Shown: one piece after another, positions 35,801 through 46,063 of the stretch
Numbering within the stretch: position 1 is the stretch's first letter
Layout of the letters: every line of letters starts with the position of its first letter
DNA from: Membranipora membranacea
Taxonomy: Eukaryota > Bryozoa > Gymnolaemata > Cheilostomatida > Membraniporidae
Length of the DNA: 64,000 bases
Assembly: GCA_914767715.1 (NCBI GenBank)
Contig: OU612070.1
Coordinates: forward strand, 17,007,501-17,071,500
Direction: 5' to 3'
The notes under the pieces: model-generated
What the model was told of the DNA's origin: nothing
Databases searched by the model: none
What the model saw: only the letters and a program-made list of their open reading frames with translations
Position numbers and translations under genes: made by a program

Positions 35801-38800
35801 TTAGGATTAAAATTCTCAAGAATCATTTTGAGTGATCTGATTACGCAAAATTCTTACCACCATCAAAGTGACTAATGTTCGGCAATCAATTAGCTGTGAT
35901 TTAATGAACGGACATCCTTTGTGAACAGCCCCAAGGCAATTAGGACAGTCCCAGGATAGGATTGGGCACTTTAGGTATCATCTGCATATTCACAGCTGCA
36001 AAATCTAGGTTTGTGAATGGGGAATAGAGTTGAACCGAGTTGACTCAGGAAATACAACAAGTGTAGTAGATCTTAATCTCAGAGTCTGATCTAGTGAACA
36101 TCAGGTACAATCTATTACAGTAGCTACTCATCTAGATGTTCTAATTGCCCGATCGATGAGAAAAAAATCCATGGTTTCAACAGAGACAATGCTCTGGATA
36201 TCTAAAGACTCTGGGGTTTTTACACTACAACCACAAAAGATATTCCGCTCACTCATAAGTTTGAGTGTGCCAATCTGTTTCAAAGAGCTTTCGGCATTGA
36301 TTTGATTGAATTATTAGGAATGGTTCATAACTTTGTGAACCCATCTTTTATCCATTACACAGATGACTTTTTTTGTTTGGGTTGTTGCCAATCCTACATA
36401 ATTGTCCCTAATTACTCCAAAAATAGGCAGCACTGTTCGCGATTAGGCATTTTTCTGCACGTTACGATAACATGCCATTGGCTACGCTGTTTATATTTTC
36501 AACCAAAAATTTGTAGAATGCATAAAAAACTATCGGTGCAAACACCTCAAGAAAACAGCGTCGAGATATTGAGAAAACAACGTGCAAGGGTGGAGCAAGT
36601 TTTTAGCCTCGATTAATGTTAAAATATGCAAGATATGTCCTAAAAGATTGCTAAGTGGTAAAGATCATGAGATTTTGATAACGGTAGTTGATTTTTCTCT
36701 CATGAAAAGCTAATTACCTACTATACAGTAATAGTATACCCATTACCTATAACACTAGTTTTAGATATATGTCCAATTAGTGTAGAAACAAAAATCAGAT
36801 TCACATTACCGATTTCAAATCAAGATATCAGGACTTTCATGGAAGCAATCAGAAATTAATTATTATTAATTTATTAATAATTACGTAATTGATAGTCTGA
36901 GCAAAGAAATCTTTAAAATCTGTAGTGCCTAGTAGGATGAGATCTTATTCATAAATTGTGAAGAGAAAAAAAGCAGCTATATTTTGGGAAAATATTTGTG
37001 GAAATTCATTAATAACGAAGAAATAAAGGCTGATTTAATCAATGAAACCTGACTCGATTCGTAACAGGACATGGGGTAACGATTCTCCGTCTAGCCTAAC
37101 AAAATTTAAACTAATCCATGACAACAATGATCTTCAAAAGAGAACCCGACACTGCTTTATTGAAAATAAAAAACTGTTGAGAATTGCAAAACTTTTGAAA
37201 AAGAAGGGAATTACGTTAATGGTCCCACATCCTGGTGTTTATACACTACTACTGAAAGACAGGGGATAGGAGCAGAATTGGGAAGATTCTGAGGGCTCAA
37301 TATACTCAAAACACTTCTTCAGCTGTTAGAAGGCCACACAATCAAAACACAGAAATGACACCGGAGACTATTATCTACAGTCTCGAATGACACTATTGTT
37401 TCTAAGAGTGATTCATTGCAGCTATAGATACTGCACAAGGAGAGCAGTCATAAGGGGGTTTACAAATATTATCTTTGGAGAAAGATTTGTGAGGCAAGAT
37501 GAGTCAATGGAAACTAAGAACAAAAGATAAACAAGAGTATTCAAGTTCAGATTATCAGCATGGCAAAGATGTCCAAAAGTATTACCATGGTGACTGGTAA
37601 GGAGACTTTGTAGTCTACATACACAATGAGCTATGACAAATTACCCACTCTTATCCTAATGAGGCAGTTAATTGTATCACTGCAACTGAATAATAAAGAT
37701 CAAGGGGCACCGGTGAAAAGAGTGAGATCCATCAGGGAGTTTCTAGTTCCGAATAACACCAAGATATATTCAGCCTGGCTCACCTTGAAACAAAAATAAT
37801 TTGTCCTTGTAACCTGTCACAAAATGACCAAGGGCCATCGCACCAGTGAAAACAATGAAATCAGTGAATGACTTTCTGTATCTGAATATTACCAAGATGG
37901 TTAAATATTCTGCCAGGCTCACCTTGAATAAAAACAAATTTTGTCTTTTGTCCTTGTAACCTGTCACAAAGTGATAAGCTGCTCAACAAAATTTTACACC
38001 ACCCTCAGCACAAGTCTTGTCACGTTGCTACTTTCTTTGTAGCCGCGTGACAAGGTTACCTTAGCACAAAAGATAAATCCGAGAGAACACAGGCCTGTAT
38101 TTCTGAGTGAGGAAGGGAGGCACGGCCTCCCTTAGAATGCTAGATAAAGAAGCCTGAAAGCATTACGATTGACAAAACCAATGTCATAATCAGATTACAA
38201 AAAGGCTCTGTTTCAATTTCCAGTAACAATTCTATTATATATTACATATTTTGGTGGTCGGGGCCTCGACCAAGACCACAAGCCCCTCAATCCCAAGCTG
38301 GTATTACTCTGTCCTAATGGCCCTCTAGAATTCCTGCCTTCCCTGTCCAATTTTCTAAATTAAAGCCATTGACAGCATTCTTTTGTGTATCCGTACGTAA
38401 ATTGGCTTGTTTGTTTCTGAAAAGTGGAAACTTACTCTTTACCTACGCTGATAGAAGATTCTAATGGAAAATCCGGAAGAAAATAGATGCCTTGCTGATA
38501 AGATTATCAGCTTCAACAATATCTAATTCTGTTGTAAAATGATCCCAATGAGAGAACCTGCGTACCCAAAGGCGCTTTAATGAAAGTACAACCAAATATA
38601 TCACTAACAGTTACATAAAATAACCTTCAAAGAAAGCGAGGCTAGTGGCTATAACTCTTAGTGAACTTCAATCAAACCTCAGGAATTTTAAAACTATCTA
38701 AACAATGCTAATATTACCATTTACGTAACCAGTCTTGTCTTGACTAGCCTTGATGGTTGGAAGGGGGAACTGACCAACAAAGCTTAGCGCGAAAGGATAC

Positions 38801-40680
38801 CATGTACATAGCTTAGCTCTATTCCTACTTACCTCATGAAACTTAGAGAGAGGGAGAGAAGTAAGTCTGTGATTGAGATATTTCCCCGCAACCGATCTGG
38901 ATATCTAAATGCTTTCTAATAACAAATTATCCTTGTTTTAACTCCAGCAACAAAAATGTCTCAGTCTGGTAATTCCTTGTCGTGAATTATAAGCGGTTAA
39001 AACCTAATGTTTTGACTCTCACACACTTGAAAAACGTGTAGTTGTTCAGTTTTACAGAAAGTACGATCCAACTGAGGCTTATCCCGTGAATGTCGTGAGA
39101 ATATATGACACTCAATAAAAGCGCATCAATCAAAACAACTCTTCGCTATCCCTCTCAGTGTATTACTAACTACAATGTTAACAATCCAGATAGAGCCAAC
39201 CACAATGGCTAATGTATACAGTGGGATTATTACCAACATTCACCATTTAGAGGTCCATTAAAGGCACATGTTCAAACCGCCAGCGGTTGTCATGGTTGAT
39301 AAACTGCAGTAAATGTTCATTTATGATGAGGTTAAATATCTCCAGGGCGTGTGAGAACACAAGCCTACAGACTTTGATAATTATAGTAAATGATAAGGTC
39401 ATTGTCAGGTTGGTGCAGCAGGTTGATTTTATTCTGTAAGGAGAGACAGACAGTCTACAACCAGATCAGTGTTTTTAAAAACTATCGTATCATTATGTTT
39501 TGTTAGAATTTTTGTGGGTTTATGTTACCATCAGGGCTTCTCACAGGGTAGCGAGACTATCAAGACTACATATAAGCTACACAAGCTACATAAACTTTTT
39601 AAATACAGCACCATAAACATACCAATACTTTATCGTTTATGGAGAGCCCCGAGGAATATTATAACGAGTCACAAACACCAACTCATTATTAGTCAGTTTC
39701 CTCCTAGTCCTAGGTGTATTGGGCTTGATTCTACTGACATCACAGCTAACTTGATACAATGATAGCTGACAAACTTGGGGTTGTACTAAAGTAGCAGGCA
39801 CTATCCATGAATATTTATCATGACGTAACGTTACTCTTCTTTTGATTGCATTCCATGTATCATTCAACCAAGGACTGTTAACAACTCAAACCAGGGGGAA
39901 ATCTCCCTGCTCTAACCAGATATAAAAAAGTTTGACTAAACTAAACTGAGAACTAATAAAATAATGTGCAGACAACTACAAAGTTTCAGTCATGTACTTC
40001 AGAATGCCATCTTATCAATTGAAACACAATAACAGGGGGAGAGCAAAGACTCTACAAAGTATTGTGGCGAATGTCCGGTGACTAGCATTGTTCTCTAACA
40101 ACTCAACTCGCAATCTCTACTCAAGATGTCCGAAAAAAGAACTGTGTGCATCTGTCTCCCATGTGTTTTCCAAATATTAAGTGAACATTTGTAATAATCT
40201 TTGGTTTCCAACAGCAATAATTTAATATTAAAACATAACATAAGGGCACACTAACTTCCCATGCTCTACAGTCCTGGGGGTGTACTTTGAGAACAGGATG
40301 CCATACAAAGTTTGATTCAATACGTGTGATGTTTCAAGTTGTAGCTGCCTTTGTGACATGGGACTTGTCAAAACAACATCATCTAATGTAAATGTTCAGA
40401 AGCACCTATAGGACCCAAATTAAAATTAGCTCCCAAAGCAAGTTATAGTCGCGTGATACATACAAATGCATATGCTTATGTAGTTTGGGAGATGGAAATA
40501 GCCTTTCATGAAGAAGAAGGAGGAAGAAAGCCAAATAGGGAGAGGAAGATCTTCGTTGATAAGTTCAAATTTCTAGAAGTTCCTGACTCCACCTCATTTG
40601 CCCAATCTACAGCTTCTCTTTCAATGAGCTTGAATAGTAGTACAACAACAGACAGTACAATAACTTTACATTATAGAAAT
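32891..40680. other. 5' intron(s) and flank of the UNC5-like gene, exons unresolved
   Basis: About 7.8 kb without a convincing coding exon. A strong minus-strand donor (CATGAG/GTAAGTAGG) at about 38834 follows an ATG two bases before the junction and could end a first exon. A minus-strand frame at 34280-34600 contains a signal-peptide-like stretch (VEIFTALVLMFFLHALTSSS) but has no good donor. A C-rich tract lies near 33640 and a direct duplication at 37700-37980. No Ig or TSP1 motif was recognised. Confidence 0.45.
37700..37980. repeat. Tandem direct duplication, unit about 150 bp
   Basis: GGCTCACCTTGAA followed by TTTGTCCTTGTAACCTGTCA occurs near 37777 and again near 37916. The preceding CACCAGTGAAAA/CACCGGTGAAAA and AATAACACCAAGAT/AATATTACCAAGAT segments are repeated too. 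A minus-strand frame across it is a repeat by-product. Confidence 0.75.
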
Positions 40681-40693
40681 AATAAAAGACTTA

Positions 40694-40699
40694 TTTATT
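40694..40699 (-). terminator. Candidate poly(A) signal of ERH
   Basis: TTTATT on the plus strand (AATAAA on the minus strand) lies about 285 bp beyond the ERH stop codon. This is a normal 3' UTR length. Confidence 0.5.
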
Positions 40700-40982
40700 A
40701 TAATATATCGAACATGTACATGTGGATACAAGGCAGCAAAACAACCTAATATTGAAATAAGAGGATAATATTATATGAGAATAATAATGTAACAGGGATA
40801 TCTAAGGGTTTTATCTACAGCAAAAAGTGTATGTCTATGATGGGAGGGCAGAGCCTTTTGATGATAGAGAAACGACAGGTTGTTCGATCAAAACAATTAG
40901 CCATAAGGGGAGGGGCGTCCTTCGGCGACAGCCATGCTTTAATACTGGCTAAGGATACAATGAATCTAAGGCCAGGAATTCT

Positions 40983-42163
40983 CTACTGCCCAGCTTGTTT
41001 TCTCAGCAGTATGTAAATCTTTTCTTTTATCCAGTCTTTAGTATGAGGCCCATACGCCCCCTTCTTCTTATCATATCTGGAACAAACAGTGAAGATTTGT
41101 GAATAAAACACAAGATAACGGCAAAAGAATGACACTGGTGGGCAAAAACAAAAAATCAAGCAGGGCTTGGCTGCTGCAGAGCTAGGTGGTGCCAGTTGGC
41201 TACTTGGTATTTGAAACTTATAGGCTTGAGTCATCAGGACTGGAAACCACTCTTGTCAATATTACATAGATAACTGATCGTTGGAAATAGATGAATGGTA
41301 GAGTCTTCTAGTAGTATAGTTACAAGCAAAATCACAACCTTGGAGAAAAGCTTTTTTTATCAGAGGAGCAGACATGCTTGTTTGGAAAATTCATATGCTG
41401 ATTTAATCCATACATAACACCTCCATTGAAGTTTTCAGGTGAATTTCAGACAGTTTATAATCATTAGAACATTATGCCAGGAGATAGTCACTTACACCAG
41501 GCAGCTGAGATCAGTAAACTGGTCGATGAAATCGAATAGCTGTGATATATCGTAAGTAATGGATGGCTGCTTTGGATGATTTCTCTTGAGATGTTCTTCG
41601 TAAATCCTGCAAATTCCCTCTAACATCTCTGTCAATGACTCATAGTCACTGTACGTTCGAGATTCAGGGGATCTAGATGGCTGTACTAAGAGGATAGTAT
41701 GTGCCTGAAAAATAAGACAATCCAATAACTATGCTACCAATGCTCTGAACATAGATAACAAATTATTTAGCCAATGAATATAGCACAAAGGGCTAACAAA
41801 CAATGATTATGTGGATAGCCTCTCCCTACAGTGTAGGGAGAGGCTATCCACATAATCATTGTTTGTTACTGTAACGTAACTGCATCACCAAACAGGCTGT
41901 CTAATTCCTTGCTTCAACCAAGGAGTAAAAGGCTGAACATTGGGAAGTGTGAAAAATAACTTTACTTTATCATTTATTCACCAACAACATAACATCAATA
42001 TGAACATTACCATTCCATTGCATTCTTTTTAAAAAAAAGTTCTTGATTGATGATGATATATATTTATACTTAAGTATATAGGCCCTAAATTTTGTCCATT
42101 CAATGAAAATTATTTGGGGTTTTGAAGCCTGGAACATCTACTGAATTATTCATAACTCACCAT
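40983..42163 (-). CDS. ERH: Enhancer of rudimentary homolog (complete, 3 coding exons, 101 aa)
   Basis: Coding exons in order: 42161-42163 (only the ATG, followed by GTGAGT), 41496-41704, 40983-41076; 306 bases including the stop. The product starts [19 protein letters not shown]. It carries the family core [20 protein letters not shown] and the C-terminal [18 protein letters not shown] is a small, extremely conserved nuclear homodimer that binds Mmi1/SAFB/CIZ1-type partners and works in mRNA elimination, splicing and cell-cycle gene expression. Here the loop before the core (RNHPKQP) and the region after strand 3 ([15 protein letters not shown]) differ clearly from the usual animal sequence. 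The 5' UTR lies just before 42163, sharing a short gap with the divergent DTD1. Confidence 0.96.
41794..41868. repeat. Perfect 75-bp palindrome in ERH intron 1
   Basis: TAACAAACAATGATTATGTG.. at 41794 is followed, after a single central G at 41831, by its exact 37-bp reverse complement ending in GTTTGTTA. No mismatch was found. Such a structure should extrude as a cruciform and fold as a hairpin in pre-mRNA. Confidence 0.92.
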
Positions 42164-42383
42164 GTTTTGAACGATTTTCTACTGCTCTGTTTTTGAAGAA
42201 TGTTCTTTCTTTCTGTTGCTTGCACGAGATCCTATATTCCCTTCAAAAATTATTTTATTTATCTAGAAAGATAAAAAGATAACTCAGTGAAAACTATTGT
42301 TCTAACTGGTCTGATTGGCCCATAAATAAAAATCAAAATGTTAGCCGTCAGCTGATTGGATAATCTCCAATCCTGCCTCCAAA
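42164..42383. promoter_or_regulatory. Bidirectional promoter between ERH and DTD1
   Basis: Only 220 bp separate the two divergent start codons, so both 5' UTRs and core promoters lie here. Three CCAAT-type boxes are visible: GATTGG at 42313 and 42353 (inverted orientation) and CCAAT at 42367. NF-Y-type boxes are common in divergent housekeeping promoters. No TATA box is evident in a fitting place; CATAAATAAA near 42321 is a weak candidate. Confidence 0.7.
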
Positions 42384-45262
42384 ATGAAAGCAATAATTCA
42401 GAGAGTTAGCAAAGCAAGTGTGACAGGTGAGCCATATATGTCTCCACTTCAAATGATGGATATCTAGTTATGTTTTGGTTATTACTGGTCACTTTATGAC
42501 TCCCAACAATGGTCAACAAGGGAAGCAAGTGGCTCTGAGAAGCCTATCCTAATTATGCTAATAATCAAACAACTTCAATTCTCTTGTTCTGTTGATTTTT
42601 GATCATCAGTCATTCCAGTTCCTAAATTAATTACTTTTTTATATCTATAATAATGACAATAAATAACAATTTTTTTTGCCATGTTGTCAGTTGAATTTTC
42701 TTATTTGTTTCTACACAAATTGAGTGTGAGTTCCCTGCTGTCTATCCAGACCCACCAAACAACATTATCAGGTTCATGCATAGGTTTTGGTTTCTACATG
42801 TTCAGTTACTTCACTTCAGCTTCTAAACATCAAAAATAGATTGTTTGGACTTTCATCATCATGTCGCTTTCATTATACCCTGATCTGATATTGCAGTTGG
42901 TGATGAATTGGTGAGCTCTGTCGGAAAAGGTCTCTGTGTCCTTCTAGGAATTGGCAGAGATGATGGCCCTGAGGAAGTCCAGTATATGTGAGTTAATCCA
43001 ATCCTTGGTTAATCTTCTAATGTTATATATCAAGGAGTAAATATCCTCCTTGATATATTATTCAGCCTAAATATCAGATCCCAACATTGAATTCCTGGTA
43101 TATCCTTTATATATAGGCCGCCTAATAGCATGTATATTGTTCCATGATAGTTTTCGGGTAATCAACTTGAGCTTTGAGACCCATGCAACTTGTTTACCAG
43201 TGGTGTTGCCACGTTTAACTCCTGTATCTGTTCATAATCACTAATCAGTGTGCAGTGATTTAAAGTTTTTGTATGCTCAAAAAGCTCAGACTTGTGCCTA
43301 CAGTGGATAGAAACCCGACTTTCCAACCAAAGAATAATGTGATGTTCTTGTTAATACTGCTGTAAATTTTATCGAATACTAGTTTTCTTGCCCATATTGA
43401 GAAATCCTCTGTTTTGTTGACAGGGTGAAGAAGATATTGAATCTCAGGGTGTTTGAGGATGACAGTGGAAAATCATGGAATAAAAATGTGATGGACAAAC
43501 ACTTTGAAGTGCTATGCGTCAGTCAGGTAAGGACAAGGTCTAGAGATTTAGCCGTGCCTTCGCGGCTATCACTCAGCCACCATGCTATGTCATATGTAAT
43601 ATATGCTAATTGATTGAAAAGTATCATACTATTGTAATTTATCATAAATCAATCTGCAATGACAATAGACATAAAAAATCACAGACTCATAAACTCTGTC
43701 TTGTTTACTGATAATGTGAGATTTCTCCAAAATGAATATCAATCTACTAAGCTGAGTTAAAGCTGAGTGGTAGCAGAGCCTAATTGAAACATGATTAAGT
43801 GGCTGCTAAGATCTGGCTAAAGCTCAGGTATGTGTCTGCTAAATACCATTTAGCCGGATCCTAATTGAAACAGCTGCTTCTTTTATTACTAAATCTCCAA
43901 ATGCAGATCAAGTCAAGATGGGTCCTAACTAGGTATACATCATATCATCATCAGGATTTCATCCATAGAAGGGATACCATATGATCCCACTTACTAAGCT
44001 ATTAATATTGCCTCTCTGTTTTTCTAGTTTACATTGTCGTGTATACTGAAAGGAAACAAACCCGATTTTCATGGAGCCATGTCCGCAGAACAATCTCAGG
44101 TTCTATACGCTTCATTTGTGGAGCAGATGAAAGCTGCATACAACGAAACATGTGTCAAAGGTAAGTAGACTGACTGACCAGACTAGGGGCAGATAACAAC
44201 AATTTCACTTTTTTTTAGTTTCTGTTGTTATACTTTGTACTAGTTTTTGCCACTTTATTTGGTTTTACCATATTTTTGGTATTGAATCCGGCTTGAAATA
44301 CCTCTCATTGCTTTCCATCAGGGAGGATCCCTGCTTTCATCAAAAATATGTGATCTGAAATTCAGAGTTGTCGGTCTTTGTGAAAGTTAAGGGGAGACAA
44401 CCCTTGATTTACAATGTAATTTCGAAGTTGTGGTACTTTCTACTCATTAGAGATTGGGGCAGGGTATGCATTTGCAAATCTGATATTTCGTTCCAATTTT
44501 TCTATCATAGATGGCAGATTCCAAGCTTACATGCAGGTACATATACAAAATGACGGTCCGGTGACAATACCTCTGGAGACCCCTGCTGGGCTAAAGGACA
44601 GCAAAAGTGCGGTACGTACTAAGGCTGGGTAATATTTACTAAGCCTATATATTTTGTTCTAAGGCTAGGTGATATGTTCTAAGGCTAGATGGTTTGTTTT
44701 AAGACTAGGTGGTATGAGACTTGTTGCAGGTATCAGAAATTTCTAATTGAATTATCTATATTCTTGACATATCTAACAAAACTCAATTATTGATTTCAAT
44801 TTTTGAATTTGTAGAAAAAGGTATCAATTATTAACGAGTATGATGAGTTGACAATTTATCAATTTTGAAATTAAGATATAATAGACAATATCGATATCAG
44901 CCCGACAGGAGCTTCAGCTCTTAACAGATCTCACATGATGTAATTTTGTATCCGATAATAAATTTTGGCCTAAGTTGATAACCATGTGGTCAAATGCCAT
45001 GTTGATGGAAATGTTTATTTTAATCAGGGAGTCTCTTCACATGCCGTATTCTATCTTGATAGAACAGATGAATGGTTCAATGATCTATTTTAAACACTTT
45101 CAGGTGAAAGCTGCAAAAGCACAAGCTAGGCAACCCAAGAATAAAAGTGCGTCTACTTCAAATGACCAACAGAAGACAACTCCTAATTGTGAAGTTAGTG
45201 AACAGACCGCACCAAAAGACACACCATGCAGTCCTTGTGCTTCTGGTGACTCACCTTCTTAG
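42384..45262 (+). CDS. DTD1: D-aminoacyl-tRNA deacylase 1 (complete, 6 exons, 209 aa)
   Basis: Exons: 42384-42426, 42897-42987, 43424-43526, 44028-44160, 44511-44611, 45104-45262; frames join exactly to 210 codons with the stop. The start MKAIIQRVSKASVTVG is typical of DTD. The signature SQFTL spans the exon 3/4 junction (about residues 78-82). The second signature is GPVT at 139-142, whose Gly-cisPro loop gives chiral proofreading. The enzyme hydrolyses D-aminoacyl-tRNAs (and mischarged glycyl-tRNA-Ala) in the cytosol, recycling tRNA. The last exon encodes a polar tail rich in Lys, Ser, Thr and Pro (QARQPKNKSASTSN) instead of catalytic sequence, as in animal DTD1. Length equals that of the vertebrate protein. 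Confidence 0.97.
44625..44725. repeat. Short tandem repeat after the DTD1 exon 5 donor
   Basis: Four diverged copies of a unit like TTCTAAGGCTAGGTGATATG begin within about 10 bp of the donor at 44612. Confidence 0.7.
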
Positions 45263-45313
45263 TCGTTAAAAAAGTAAACTGAGATTTTTATTAGGAAAAT
45301 ATATTTGATTTGT

Positions 45314-45319
45314 AATAAA
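45314..45319 (+). terminator. Poly(A) signal of DTD1
   Basis: AATAAA about 50 bp after the stop codon at 45262. Confidence 0.75.
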
Positions 45320-45339
45320 AAGATACATTATGAAAAAAT

Positions 45340-46063
45340 GAACACGGCATTGTTAGTAGCCACAAGTAAATGATGTTGGTTAGAAACCTTTGACAAACTA
45401 CAACAAACATATTGCATTGCGTAGGATATCATATATCAAAACGCATTTATTGTAAGGCTGACAGTATTGCATATACCAAGTCCAAGTCGGTGTTATGCTT
45501 ATAGAAAAGTTACCGACAGCTTCGTATAAATAAGGTTACGTCTCTCTGCATTTAGTCCATTCGTAATGAAAAGAAATCGTATGGTTTGAATGAGTATCTT
45601 GCTGAATAAAATGGGATATTGCTATCAAAACACTTTGAGTTGAATATTCGTTAGGTAGTGTGAATTTAATATCCTCATGAGAAAAGCCAAATTCCAAGAC
45701 TCAACTTCCGCATTCAGTTGATATGTATGATTCAACTAGAACGATTTTGATCATCGTTGATGTGAGTAAGTTTTTTTATTTTTGATGCTCAACGATGGGT
45801 GATCATTATGAAACATAATGAATATGGGTAGATCTCAGACAGAATATTGTATCCTGCATGTATGTTGTAGCCGTTAGGAAGCCAGGGGTAATGATTTCAA
45901 TGTGAAGTTGTGTTTCTGATGCAATTATAACTTTTAGTTTGTATTGAGACCAAGTCATAGTTAGACTTCACATGTGCATCATATCTCTCCCCGCAGACAG
46001 CAACATAGGATAATACATTGTGTCTCTCCCTAGTAGACGCTTATCTGACCAGGTGGAGATCGA
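45340..46063. other. Convergent intergenic region and ankyrin-gene 3' UTR
   Basis: DTD1 and the ankyrin gene end tail to tail. TTTATT at 45775-45780 is AATAAA on the minus strand and may be the ankyrin gene's poly(A) signal. No coding exon is seen. Confidence 0.5.

Noticed and set aside
37770-37967. Minus-strand frame with a repeated TGYKDK motif
   Set aside because: It is produced by the direct DNA duplication at 37700-37980 and has no independent coding evidence.
39637-39867. Minus-strand frame of 76 codons, considered as an ectodomain exon of the UNC5-like receptor
   Set aside because: It has no cysteine pattern of Ig or TSP1 domains and no matching splice sites.
40453-40749. Plus-strand open frame of 98 codons with an acidic/basic stretch
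   Set aside because: No splice partners, no recognisable domain, and it overlaps the expected ERH 3' end on the other strand; chance frame is the simplest view.
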